A DNA stretch of 64,000 bases from Pseudomonas multiresinivorans (GTDB taxonomy: Bacteria > Pseudomonadota > Gammaproteobacteria > Pseudomonadales > Pseudomonadaceae): the NCBI RefSeq assembly GCF_012971725.1, contig NZ_CP048833.1, positions 4,774,001 to 4,838,000 of the forward strand. Direction: 5' to 3'. The notes under the pieces were generated by a model. The model was not told the origin of the DNA. It saw only the letters and a program-made list of their open reading frames with translations, and searched no databases. This document shows positions 53,772 to 62,450 of the stretch, one piece after another. Position numbers and translations under genes: made by a program. Position 1 is the first letter of the stretch. Each line of letters opens with the position of its first letter.

Positions 53772-54166
53772 AAACCCTGATCGCCAGCGCTTGCACCGCG
53801 CTGGCCCTGGCCGGCTGCGCCAGCAAGCCGGTGCCCGAAGCCGAGCAGAACTACCGCGTGGAATGGATCGGCGAACGCCCGCTGATCGACTACACCCACA
53901 TCAGCCTGACCCTGGACGGCAACGGCCGCGCCTATGGCAGCGCCGGCTGCAATCACTGGTTCGCCAGCTACACCCTGGAAGGTGACAAGTTGACCTTCGG
54001 CCAGCCGGGCGCCACCCGCAAGCTCTGCGCCGACCTGGTGATGGAGCAGGAACAACAGTTCCTCAAGATGCTCGGCCAGGTGCAGCGCTGGGACATCACC
54101 GACGAAGGCGAGCTGCGCCTGTGGCCAGCCAGCGGCCGTGCCATGCGCATGTGGCCGGAAGGCTGA
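53768..54166 (+). CDS. META domain lipoprotein
   Basis: A 132-residue lipoprotein with a lipobox ALAGC (Cys17) after a short signal sequence. The mature part resembles the META/HslJ domain: W-x-GE-RPLIDYTHISLTLDGNGRAYGSAGCNHWFASYTLEGDKLTF, with the GSAGCNxW signature and a second cysteine in RKLCADLVM that probably forms a disulfide. Ser rather than Asp follows Cys17 (no inner-membrane retention signal seen in CAS), so an outer membrane location is likely. Start overlaps the previous stop. Confidence 0.87.
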   Translation: MKTLIASACTALALAGCASKPVPEAEQNYRVEWIGERPLIDYTHISLTLDGNGRAYGSAGCNHWFASYTLEGDKLTFGQPGATRKLCADLVMEQEQQFLKMLGQVQRWDITDEGELRLWPASGRAMRMWPEG

Positions 54167-54183
54167 GGCTCTTCCGGGCAGAG

Positions 54184-55242
54184 CTAGAAGAGCGTCAATT
54201 GCTCGTGGGCGCCGCGCAGATCAACCAGGCGCACGCCTACACCGATCAGCCGTACCGCCTTGTTGCCGCGCTGGAAGGCTTGCCCCAGCAGCAGCCGATA
54301 GCTTTCCAGATCCCGGGCGGCGCCGGCCTGCTCCAGAGTGGTCTGGGTGAAGTCGTGGAACTTCAGCTTGATGAACGGCTTGCCCGGCCGATAGCTGGCG
54401 TCCAGGCGCGTCATGCGCCGCTCCAGCTCACCCAGCAGTGACGGCAGCTCTTCCTGGCAGGCTGCCAGGTCCGGCAGGTCCCGGTCGAAGGTGTTCTCCA
54501 CGCTGATCGATTGCCGTCGGCTGTCCACTTGCACCGGGCGCTCGTCAATGCCGCGCGACAGTCCCCAGAGCCGCTCGCCGAAACTGCCGAACTCCTTGGC
54601 CAACTGGATCCGCGACCAATCGCGCAGGTCCGCGCAGGTGCGAATGCCCAGGCGTGCCAGTTTCTCGGCGGTGACCTTGCCCACCCCGTGCAGCTTCTTC
54701 ACCGGCAATTCGGCGACGAATCCGTCCACTTCGTCCGGTGTGACCACGAACAGGCCGTTGGGCTTGCGCCAATCGCTGGCGATCTTGGCAATGAACTTGT
54801 TCGGCGCCACCCCGGCGGACACCGTGATGTGCAGAGTTTCCCAGACACGCTGGCGAATCTCCCGGGCGATGCGCGTGGCACTGCCGCCGCAGCGTTCGCT
54901 ATCACTGACGTCAAGGTAAGCCTCGTCCAGCGACAGTGGCTCGATCTGCTCGGTGTAGTCGCGGAAGATCGCGTGGATATCTCGCGAAGCCTCGCGGTAC
55001 ACATCCATGCGCGGGCGGACGATGGTCAGGTCCGGGCAGAGTTTCACGGCGGTACGCATGGCCATGGCCGAATGCAGGCCGTAGGCACGCGCCTCATAAT
55101 TGCAGGTCGCGACCACGCCACGCTTGTCCGGCGACCCGCCCACGGCCAGCGGCTTGCCCGCGAGGCTGGGGTCGTCGCGCATCTCGATGGCGGCATAGAA
55201 GCAGTCGCAATCAATGTGGATGATCTTTCGTTGCCGTGTCAC
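54184..55242 (-). CDS. dinB: DNA polymerase IV
   Basis: Y-family translesion polymerase, error prone, normally part of the SOS response. The 352-residue protein has the catalytic IIHIDCDCFYAAIEMRDDPSL with the first Asp/Glu pair, SLDEAYLDVSD with the second acidic pair, the tandem helix-hairpin-helix LHGVGKVTAEKLARLGI and a C-terminal little-finger domain. I chose the GTG at 55242 (MTRQRKIIHID); the longer frame has no homology. No clear LexA box was found in the short upstream region I could read, so SOS control is unproven here. Confidence 0.93.
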   Translation of the reverse strand: MTRQRKIIHIDCDCFYAAIEMRDDPSLAGKPLAVGGSPDKRGVVATCNYEARAYGLHSAMAMRTAVKLCPDLTIVRPRMDVYREASRDIHAIFRDYTEQIEPLSLDEAYLDVSDSERCGGSATRIAREIRQRVWETLHITVSAGVAPNKFIAKIASDWRKPNGLFVVTPDEVDGFVAELPVKKLHGVGKVTAEKLARLGIRTCADLRDWSRIQLAKEFGSFGERLWGLSRGIDERPVQVDSRRQSISVENTFDRDLPDLAACQEELPSLLGELERRMTRLDASYRPGKPFIKLKFHDFTQTTLEQAGAARDLESYRLLLGQAFQRGNKAVRLIGVGVRLVDLRGAHEQLTLF

Positions 55243-55437
55243 TGGGAACGCGCCTGCCTGTACATCGGATGCCGCCCGGACAGGCAGCTGAAACCTGCCC
55301 ATATTAATGCAAAAGTCTGTCGCCCCGGTTATCCACAGGCCTGAAACGCTCTGCCACGAGCCCTGGCCATGCAGGCTCCCCGGTCGTTTTCGCCGCAGCT
55401 AAATAATTGATAGAGAATCACTTTTTCCATTTTCCCA

Positions 55438-55465
55438 TTGACACCCAGGCGTTCCGGCGTAGAAT
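55438..55465 (+). promoter_or_regulatory. Promoter of initiator tRNA copy 1
   Basis: TTGACA (55438-55443), a 16-base spacer and TAGAAT (55460-55465), near-consensus sigma70 elements. The mature tRNA starts 6 bases after the -10 box. Confidence 0.85.
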
Positions 55466-55471
55466 GGCCGG

Positions 55472-55548
<77 letters not shown>

Positions 55549-55555
55549 GATACAG

Positions 55556-55585
55556 AAAAAGGCCACTCTTCGGAGTGGCCTTTTT
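55556..55585 (+). terminator. Terminator of tRNA copy 1
   Basis: AAAAAGGCCACTC, TTCG tetraloop, GAGTGGCCTTTTT; perfect stem, 7 bases past the encoded CCA. Confidence 0.93.
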
Positions 55586-55629
55586 CGTTTGCGCGTCATT
55601 TAAATTTTTGATCGCAGAACAAATATCGA

Positions 55630-55657
55630 TTGACAGAGACTTTCATTTACGTAGAAT
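55630..55657 (+). promoter_or_regulatory. Promoter of initiator tRNA copy 2
   Basis: TTGACA (55630-55635), 16-base spacer, TAGAAT (55652-55657), the same layout as copy 1. Confidence 0.85.
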
Positions 55658-55663
55658 GGCCGG

Positions 55664-55740
<77 letters not shown>

Positions 55741-55748
55741 GACACAAG

Positions 55749-55778
55749 AAAAAGGCCACTCTTCGGAGTGGCCTTTTT
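55749..55778 (+). terminator. Terminator of tRNA copy 2
   Basis: The same TTCG tetraloop hairpin with A and T sides as after copy 1. Confidence 0.93.
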
Positions 55779-55822
55779 CGTTTGCGCGCGATTTAAATTA
55801 TTGATCGAAAACGAAATATCGT

Positions 55823-55850
55823 TTGACACGAGGCTTCATATCCGTAGAAT
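55823..55850 (+). promoter_or_regulatory. Promoter of initiator tRNA copy 3
   Basis: TTGACA (55823-55828), 16-base spacer, TAGAAT (55845-55850). Confidence 0.85.
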
Positions 55851-55856
55851 TGCCGC

Positions 55857-55933
<77 letters not shown>

Positions 55934-55945
55934 GACATCAAGAAG

Positions 55946-55972
55946 AAAGCCACTCTTAGGAGTGGCTTTTTT
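55946..55972 (+). terminator. Terminator of tRNA copy 3
   Basis: AAAGCCACTC, loop TTAG, GAGTGGCTTTTTT. It is shorter by one pair-step than the other two and has a changed loop, showing independent drift. Confidence 0.9.
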
Positions 55973-56094
55973 CGTTGTGCGCAGAAAAAACCACGTACGG
56001 GTGGCGCCAGCCTAATGACGAAAATACTCTCCAAGGACTTGGGAATTCGCGACAGTGCCCCTACTCTGTCGCGCAGGATCGTTAGAGGTGCCCG

Positions 56095-58728
56095 ATGAGC
56101 GCCAACCCTGCCACACCCGATACACCTGCCCCCGACGAAGCCACGCCACGAGCGGCATGGCTCGACTGGATCAACGCCAACCGCCAGGCACTCGGCCTGG
56201 GCGTAACCCTGGTGCTGTTCAGCCTGGCGTTGATCGCCTGCTACCACCTGCTGCGCGACATCGACGCCTATTCCCTGCACGACGCCCTGCTCGATGTGCC
56301 CACCACCGCACTGACTGGCGCCTTCGCGGCCACTGTCGTGGGCTTCATCTTCCTGCTCGGCTATGAATGGTCGGCCAGCCGCTTCGCCGGTGTGAAACTA
56401 CCCACCCCCGCGCTGCTGACCGGCGGCTTCTCCGCCTTTGCCATCGGCAATGCCGTCGGGCTGTCGATGCTGTCCGGCGGCTCGGTGCGCTATCGCCTCT
56501 ATGCCCGGCTGGGACTGGGCGCCGGCGATGTCGCGCTGATGACCCTGTTTGCCAGCCTCTCGCTGGGCTGCGCCTTGCCAGTGCTGGCAGCCGTGGCCGC
56601 GCTGAGCGACCTCTCGGACGCATCGCTGGCCCTGCACCTGCCACAGTGGCTGGTGGCGGTCCTCGCGCTGGGCATCATCGCCTTCTGCCTGCTGCTGGTG
56701 GTCGGTATCGAACGTCGCCGCCTGCCGGAGCAACCCTCGCCGGACAGCCACCTGGTTCGCGTCGGCCGCCGCACGCTGCGCCTGCCCGGCCTGCGGCTGT
56801 CGCTGCTGCAACTGCTGATCACCGCGCTGGACGTTGCCGCTGCCGCCACCGTGCTCTATCTGCTGCTACCCGAGGCCCCGCCCTTCGGCGCCTTCCTGCT
56901 GGTCTACCTGATCGCCCTGGCGGCTGGCGTGCTCAGCCACGTCCCCGGTGGCGTCGGCGTCTTCGAAGCCGTGCTGCTGGCTGCCTTCGCCGGGCAACTG
57001 GGTGCCGCACCGCTCGCCGCGGCGCTGCTGCTCTACCGCCTGATCTATGTCGTGCTGCCGCTGATCGTCGCCTGCCTGCTGCTGCTGTTCCTCGAGGCAC
57101 GCCGCATCCTGGTGGCCAAGCAGGCGGTGCGGATCACCTCCGGCTTTGCCGCGCAGATCCTCTCGCTGCTGGTGTTCATCTCCGGCATCGTGCTGCTGTT
57201 TTCCGGCGCGACACCGTCCATCGATACCCGCCTCGACGAAGTCGGCTTCCTCGTACCGCATCGCCTGATCGACGCCTCGCACCTGGCCGCCAGCCTGATT
57301 GGCGTGCTCTGCCTGCTGCTCGCCTACGGTCTGCGTCGTCGCCTCTCCGCTGCCTGGGCGCTGACCCTTGGCCTCCTGATCGCCGGCGCCGCCTTGTCGC
57401 TCCTCAAGGGCTTCGACTGGGAAGAAGCACTGATCCTCAGCTTCACCGCCGCCCTGCTGGTGATCTTCCGCAGCGCCTTCTATCGTCGCAGCCGCCTGAT
57501 GGATCTGCCCTTCTCGCCGCTGTACCTGGGCGCAGCCGCGTGCGTCATCGCCGCTTCCATCTGGCTGCTGCTGTTCGCCTACCAGGACGTGCCCTACAGC
57601 CATGAGCTCTGGTGGCAGTTCGCCCTGGACGCCGATGCTCCGCGCGGCCTGCGCGCCGCCCTGGGCAGTTGCCTGTTGCTGGCCGCCCTGGCGCTGTACT
57701 GGCTGCTGCGCACCGCACCGCCGGCGATCCACGCCCCGACCCGAGAGGAGCTGGACAGCGCCGCCGGCATCCTCGCCAACTCCTCACAGCCAGATGGCGG
57801 CCTTGCCCTGTCCGGCGACAAGGCTCTGCTGTTCCATGAGGGCAACGACGCCTTCCTGATGTATGCCCGCCGGGGCCGCAGCCTGGTGGCGCTGTTCGAT
57901 CCGATCGGCCCGGCACAGGCCCGCGCCGAGCTGATCTGGCAGTTCCGCGACCTTTGCGACCTGCACCACGCGCGCCCGGTGTTCTACCAGGTGCGCGCGG
58001 AGAACCTGCCGCTGTACATGGATATCGGCCTGACCGCGCTCAAGCTCGGCGAAGAAGCGCGGGTCGACCTGCGCCGCTTCGACCTGGAGAGCAAGGGCAA
58101 GGAGATGAAGGACCTGCGCTACACCTGGAACCGCGGCCAGCGCGATGGCCTGAGCCTGGAGTTCCATGATGCCGGCCAGGCGCCGATGGACGAGCTGCGC
58201 GCCATCTCCGATGCCTGGTTGGGTGGCAAGAACGTCCGTGAGAAGGGCTTCTCCCTCGGCCGCTTCACCCCTGAATACCTGCACTATTTCCGCGTCGTCG
58301 TGGTCCGTTTCCAGGGCCGTGCCGTGGCTTTCGCCAACCTGCTGGAAACGTCCGGCAAGGAACTGGCGAGCATCGACCTGATGCGCGTCGTCCCCGATGC
58401 GCCCAAGCTGACCATGGAGTTCCTCATGCTCGGCCTGATCCTGCATTACAAGGAGAGCGGGCACACCCGCTTCAGCCTCGGCATGGTGCCCCTGGCCGGC
58501 TTGCAGCCGCGCCGTGGCGCCCCGCTGACCCAACGTCTCGGCGCGCTGGTCTTTCGCCGGGGTGAGCAGTTCTACAACTTCCAGGGGCTGCGTCGCTTCA
58601 AGGACAAGTTCCAGCCCGACTGGGAACCCCGTTACCTGGCCGTGCCCGCCGGACTGGATCCGCTGGTGGCCCTGGCCGACACAGCCGCCCTCATCGCGGG
58701 CGGCCTGAGTGGATTGGTAAAACGCTGA
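56095..58728 (+). CDS. mprF: MprF-type phosphatidylglycerol aminoacyltransferase/flippase
   Basis: Transfers an amino acid from aminoacyl-tRNA to phosphatidylglycerol and flips the product, lowering surface negative charge; in P. aeruginosa the product is alanyl-phosphatidylglycerol. The 877-residue protein has an N-terminal membrane half with about 13-14 helices (residues 25-540) and a cytosolic GNAT-like DUF2156 catalytic half (about 555-850) with FHEGNDAFLMYARRGRSLVALFDPIGP, KGKEMKDLRYTWNRGQRDG and FSLGMVPLAGL. The flippase/permease segment SHVPGGVGVFEAVLL is typical. It is followed two bases later by its usual hydrolase partner. The amino acid used is inferred. Confidence 0.94.
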   Translation: MSANPATPDTPAPDEATPRAAWLDWINANRQALGLGVTLVLFSLALIACYHLLRDIDAYSLHDALLDVPTTALTGAFAATVVGFIFLLGYEWSASRFAGVKLPTPALLTGGFSAFAIGNAVGLSMLSGGSVRYRLYARLGLGAGDVALMTLFASLSLGCALPVLAAVAALSDLSDASLALHLPQWLVAVLALGIIAFCLLLVVGIERRRLPEQPSPDSHLVRVGRRTLRLPGLRLSLLQLLITALDVAAAATVLYLLLPEAPPFGAFLLVYLIALAAGVLSHVPGGVGVFEAVLLAAFAGQLGAAPLAAALLLYRLIYVVLPLIVACLLLLFLEARRILVAKQAVRITSGFAAQILSLLVFISGIVLLFSGATPSIDTRLDEVGFLVPHRLIDASHLAASLIGVLCLLLAYGLRRRLSAAWALTLGLLIAGAALSLLKGFDWEEALILSFTAALLVIFRSAFYRRSRLMDLPFSPLYLGAAACVIAASIWLLLFAYQDVPYSHELWWQFALDADAPRGLRAALGSCLLLAALALYWLLRTAPPAIHAPTREELDSAAGILANSSQPDGGLALSGDKALLFHEGNDAFLMYARRGRSLVALFDPIGPAQARAELIWQFRDLCDLHHARPVFYQVRAENLPLYMDIGLTALKLGEEARVDLRRFDLESKGKEMKDLRYTWNRGQRDGLSLEFHDAGQAPMDELRAISDAWLGGKNVREKGFSLGRFTPEYLHYFRVVVVRFQGRAVAFANLLETSGKELASIDLMRVVPDAPKLTMEFLMLGLILHYKESGHTRFSLGMVPLAGLQPRRGAPLTQRLGALVFRRGEQFYNFQGLRRFKDKFQPDWEPRYLAVPAGLDPLVALADTAALIAGGLSGLVKR

Positions 58729-58729
58729 T

Positions 58730-60004
58730 ATGTTGAAACGACGCTGGCGACACCTGCTCGCCCTTCTCCTGCTGATCGTCATTGCCATCGGCCTGCTGCT
58801 GTGGAGCCGCCCGGCCCCGCAGGCCTCCCTGGACCACCGCCAGTTGCCCGATGGCAGCGACGCCGGCCTGGCCAACCCCGGCAAGCAGCCCAATGCGCGC
58901 GTGCTGCTGGCCGTGCAGGCCGACCAGAAGCTGGACGACGCCCAGTTGCTGGCCCTGGCCCACGACAGCGGCGCCCGCGTGGTGCAGTTCGTCTTCCCGG
59001 AGAATGACTGCAAGGCCCAGCAGGCTCGCATCCAGGCCGCTGGTGAGCTGCTCGACGGCCAGCCGACCCTGGTCGCCGGTATCGGTCCGGGCAGCGCCTG
59101 GGCCTTCCGCTGGCTCGCCGGGCAGACCGACGACAAGGCCAAGGCGCTGTCCGTGGGCTTCTCCCTGGAAAAACCCGACTGCGCCGCCACCCCTCTGCCG
59201 CAGACCGCTCCCCACGGCCACTGGCTGGCTGCCTGGAACGACAACCCGGACGATGCCAGCGCGCGCTTCGCCCGTGGCCTGAAGAACGCCGAAACGGTGA
59301 TCACCGACTACGACACGCCGCTGCCCAAGGTCCTTGCCGATCAACTGCGCCAGCAGCTGCAAGGCGGCGGCGATAACGTGCCGGTGGTGGAAGTTCCGGC
59401 CGCCAAGCCCTCGGAAACCGTCACCCTGTTCTATTCCGGCGACGGCGGCTGGCGCGACCTCGACCGCGACGTTGCCGCGCAGATGGCCGAGCTGGGCTAT
59501 CCGGTGGTGGGTGTCGATGCCCTGCGCTACTTCTGGGAGCACAAGACCCCGGAGCAGAGCGCCGCCGACCTCGCCCTGCTGATGCAGCACTACCGCGAGA
59601 AGTGGGGAGCCAAGCACTTCGTGCTGGCCGGCTACTCCTTCGGCGCCGACGTGCTGCCGGCGATCTACAATCGTCTGCCGGCGGACGCCAAGAAGGACGT
59701 CAGCTCGGTGATCCTGCTGGCCTTCGCCCGCAGCGGCAGCTTCGAGATCGAGGTGCAGGGCTGGCTCGGCAAGGCCGGCCAGGAAGCTTCCACCGGCCCG
59801 GAAATGGCCCGCCTGCCCGGACCGAAGGTGCTCTGCGTGTACGGCGTGGAAGAGAAGGACGAGAGCGGCTGCACCCAGCCCCAGGCCGTGGGCGAGAACC
59901 TGCAGTTGCCCGGCGGGCACCACTTCGACGAGGACTACCCGGCCCTGGCCAAGCGGCTGGTGAACGCCATCCGCTCCCGCCAGTCAGCCGACGACGAAGG
60001 CTGA
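58730..60004 (+). CDS. AcvB/VirJ family periplasmic hydrolase
   Basis: A 424-residue protein with an N-terminal signal anchor (residues 8-24, LLALLLLIVIAIGLLLW) and a C-terminal alpha/beta-hydrolase (VirJ) domain: YSGDGGWRDLDRDVAAQMAELGYPVVGVDALRYFW, nucleophile serine in LAGYSFGADVLPAIY, and histidine in LPGGHHFDEDY. Such partners of MprF deacylate alanyl- or lysyl-phosphatidylglycerol in the periplasm, giving control over lipid charge. It starts two bases after mprF. A terminator follows. The family is firm; the substrate is inferred from the pairing. Confidence 0.9.
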   Translation: MLKRRWRHLLALLLLIVIAIGLLLWSRPAPQASLDHRQLPDGSDAGLANPGKQPNARVLLAVQADQKLDDAQLLALAHDSGARVVQFVFPENDCKAQQARIQAAGELLDGQPTLVAGIGPGSAWAFRWLAGQTDDKAKALSVGFSLEKPDCAATPLPQTAPHGHWLAAWNDNPDDASARFARGLKNAETVITDYDTPLPKVLADQLRQQLQGGGDNVPVVEVPAAKPSETVTLFYSGDGGWRDLDRDVAAQMAELGYPVVGVDALRYFWEHKTPEQSAADLALLMQHYREKWGAKHFVLAGYSFGADVLPAIYNRLPADAKKDVSSVILLAFARSGSFEIEVQGWLGKAGQEASTGPEMARLPGPKVLCVYGVEEKDESGCTQPQAVGENLQLPGGHHFDEDYPALAKRLVNAIRSRQSADDEG

Positions 60005-60013
60005 CCGACATCA

Positions 60014-60038
60014 AAAGGGCCGCACATTGCGGCCCTTT
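60014..60038 (+). terminator. Terminator after mprF-acvB
   Basis: AAAGGGCCGCA, loop CAT, TGCGGCCCTTT; perfect 11-bp stem 10 bases past the stop. Confidence 0.88.
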
Positions 60039-60146
60039 CACTTTGCCTTCACGGTGTTTCAGACACGCTTAAGGCTCTATGCTCAGACTGACAAGCCCGT
60101 CGCCAGAACGGGGCGTCACGATAACCGAGCCAAACAAGGAACCGTC

Positions 60147-60710
60147 ATGAGCCTGTCCAAGACCCCGTCCCGCTACGGCAGCCTGTCCATTGCCATGCAC
60201 TGGATCATGCTGGTGCTGATCGCCGCCGTGTACTTCTGCATGGAATATCGCACCAATTTCCCCAAAGGCAGCGACACCCGCGCGCTGTTCTCCCAATGGC
60301 ACTTCATGCTCGGCCTGAGTGTGTTCGTGCTGGTCTGGCTGCGCCTGATCGGCCGCTTCATCTACCCCACCCCGCCCATCGTTCCGGCACCGCCGGCCTG
60401 GCAGATGGTCCTGGCCAAGCTCGCGCACCTGGCGCTGTACGGCCTGATGATCGGCCTGCCGCTGGCCGGCTGGATCATCCTCAGCGCCGCCGACAAGCCG
60501 GTGCCGTTCTGGGGCATGGAACTGCCGCATCTGGTGGACAAGAACCCGGACCTGGCCAAGCAGGTGAAGTACTGGCATGAAACCATCGCCGTGCTCGGCT
60601 ACTGGCTGATCGGTATTCACGCACTGGCCGCGCTGTTCCACCACTACATCAGCCGCGACAACACCCTGGTGCGCATGCTGCCGGGCAAGGGCGAGGCGAA
60701 GCCGGAGTAA
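60147..60710 (+). CDS. Cytochrome b561 family protein
   Basis: A 187-residue inner membrane dihaem protein with four helices (about residues 15-35, 50-70, 88-110 and 147-168). Haem-ligand histidines are expected among IAMHWIMLVLIAA, SQWHFMLGLSVFV, WHETIAVLGYWLIG and IHALAALFHHYI. The family includes superoxide:quinone oxidoreductases such as CybB. AAGGA precedes the ATG at 60147. It appears monocistronic, ending just before a REP-type repeat. Confidence 0.9.
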   Translation: MSLSKTPSRYGSLSIAMHWIMLVLIAAVYFCMEYRTNFPKGSDTRALFSQWHFMLGLSVFVLVWLRLIGRFIYPTPPIVPAPPAWQMVLAKLAHLALYGLMIGLPLAGWIILSAADKPVPFWGMELPHLVDKNPDLAKQVKYWHETIAVLGYWLIGIHALAALFHHYISRDNTLVRMLPGKGEAKPE

Positions 60711-60775
60711 TCTCCCCGCCGCGCAGCGCCGACCAGCCGTAGACAAGCTCTGCTCCTACAGGAAAAGCCACCCTC

Positions 60776-60854
60776 TGTAGGAGCGAGCTTGCTCGCGAAC
60801 CGCACAACTCCGACGCCTGCCGGGACCTCTATTCGCGAGCAAGCTCGCTCCTAC
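60776..60854. repeat. REP-type inverted repeat pair (copy e) with partial third arm
   Basis: Arms TGTAGGAGCGAGCTTGCTCGCGAAC and TTCGCGAGCAAGCTCGCTCCTAC, about 30 bases apart. A degenerate arm, AGACAAGCTCTGCTCCTACAG, lies just upstream at 60741-60761, suggesting a decayed neighbour copy. Confidence 0.9.
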
Positions 60855-61984
60855 GAAGAGCAGTCCTGACGATAGGGCAGCGCAGCACGCGCCTCCTCGG
60901 CATAGGCCAGGATGCCCGCCCTCTCCCCTATCAGGAATTCCTGCACCGCCTCGCGCAGTCCGGGATGTCCCAGGCGGTGCCAGGAGCGGGTGATCACCGG
61001 CTCGAAACCACGGATCAGCTTGTGCTCACCCTGCGCTCCAGCGTCGAAGCGCTGGAGGCCGTGGCCGATCGCGAAGTCCAGGCCCTGGTAGAAACAGGTC
61101 TCGAAGTGCAGGCGGTCGAACTCCGCCAGGCAGCCCCAGTAGCGGCCGTACAACGTATCGCCGCCGAGCAGACTGAAAGCCATAGCCACGGGCCGGCCAT
61201 TCTGGTGAGCGAAGACCACGCGGATGGCCTCCGGCATACGCTCGCCGATCAGGCTGAAGAACGCCCGGCTCAGGTAGGGCGCCTGCCCGCGGACCTCATA
61301 GGTGCTGCTGTAGCAGGCATAGACGAAGTCCCAGTGCGCTTCGGCCAGCTCGCTCCCTTCCATACAGACGAAATCCAGCCCCAGCCCGGCGACCTGCTCG
61401 CGCTCCTTGCGGATCTGCTTGCGCTTGCGCGAGCTGAGAGCGTCGAGAAAGTCCTGGAAATCGCGGTAGCCGCGGTTGCTCCAGTGGTACTGGCAACCCA
61501 GGCGCTCCAGCCAACCATCTGCAGCGCCCAGCAGGGCATCGGCGGCAGCATCGGTGAAATTCACGTGCACGCCGGAGCAATGCCCCTCGTCCACCTCGCC
61601 CGCCAGCGCGCCGACCAGGCTCAGCGCCGCGTCCGGCGCGCCGAGCAGGCGAGCGCCGCCGACCGGGGTGAAGGGAACGCCCACCAGCAGCTTTGGATAG
61701 TAGGGTATGCCGGCGCGCAGGCAGGCATCCGCCCAGCTCCAGTCGAACACGTACTCGCCGTAGGAGTGGCTTTTCAGATAGGCCGGCGCCGCGGCGAGCA
61801 GGCGGCCATCGTCGGCCAGGAGCACCCGGTGGGAAGGTTTCCAGCCGCTGCGGCCGCCGACGCTGCCGCTTTCCTCCAGGGCGGAGAGAAAGCCATGGCG
61901 CAGAAACGGCTGGTCGTCCGGCAGCAGGGCGTCCCACTGGCGGGCGTCGACTTCGGCAAGGCGGGAAAGGGTCTGGATAGGCAT
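60851..61984 (-). CDS. GNAT/FemAB-like N-acyltransferase (DUF482 type)
   Basis: A 377-residue protein resembling the peptidogalycan biosynthesis/FemAB-like DUF482 family: QPFLRHGFLSALEESGSVGGRSGW near the start, HVNFTD, YHWSNRGYRDFQDFLDALSSRKRKQIRKER, FFSLIGERMP, ARPVAMAFSLLGGDTLYGRYWGC-like core and LQRFDAGAQGEHKLIRGFEP near the end. These proteins have GNAT folds, but the acceptor is unknown. The last four bases overlap the repeat arm. ATG at 61984. Confidence 0.88.
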   Translation of the reverse strand: MPIQTLSRLAEVDARQWDALLPDDQPFLRHGFLSALEESGSVGGRSGWKPSHRVLLADDGRLLAAAPAYLKSHSYGEYVFDWSWADACLRAGIPYYPKLLVGVPFTPVGGARLLGAPDAALSLVGALAGEVDEGHCSGVHVNFTDAAADALLGAADGWLERLGCQYHWSNRGYRDFQDFLDALSSRKRKQIRKEREQVAGLGLDFVCMEGSELAEAHWDFVYACYSSTYEVRGQAPYLSRAFFSLIGERMPEAIRVVFAHQNGRPVAMAFSLLGGDTLYGRYWGCLAEFDRLHFETCFYQGLDFAIGHGLQRFDAGAQGEHKLIRGFEPVITRSWHRLGHPGLREAVQEFLIGERAGILAYAEEARAALPYRQDCSS

Positions 61985-62198
61985 GGCCGACAGTCTGGCG
62001 CGAGGCGCGAACGAAGGGAAGATTCAAGCGGGAAAACTCGCACGCCGGTGACGTTCACGTTCGTCGGTATCCGCCGGAAAGGCCGGCAGAGTGGTCTATG
62101 TTGGGGGTCAGCAAGGCTTGCCGGCGCACGACGCCAGCACCGTTCCGCTCGCCACCCGCCCTTCGCGGGCCGTTGGCGACCTGCCAGGAGGACGCCCC

Positions 62199-62447
62199 AT
62201 GAGCCTGATGCAATGCGAGTACCGCAAGTACACCATCACCGCAGACGTCGTCGAACATCCCGGCCTGCCCACTCCCTGGGCCGGCGGTTGCCACATCACC
62301 GCCCCGGACGGGCAGACCACCAAACGCAAGACGCTACCGGTGGAATTTGCCTTCATGTCGGATCTGCAGAAGGCCCAGCACGCTTCCATCGCCCACGGCA
62401 AATGGCTGGTGGACCAGAACCTGGACCACGACCGTCGGCTGTTCTGA
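62199..62447 (+). CDS. Conserved small protein of unknown function
   Basis: An 82-residue soluble protein, MSLMQCEYRKYTITADVVEHPGLPTPWAGGC and onward, ending VDQNLDHDRRLF. I recognise no domain. AGGAGGACGCCCC gives a strong ribosome site before the ATG at 62199. It lies between the GNAT-like gene (divergent) and the glycosyltransferase gene, on which it converges with only a 3-base gap between stops. Confidence 0.75.
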   Translation: MSLMQCEYRKYTITADVVEHPGLPTPWAGGCHITAPDGQTTKRKTLPVEFAFMSDLQKAQHASIAHGKWLVDQNLDHDRRLF

Positions 62448-62450
62448 TCT

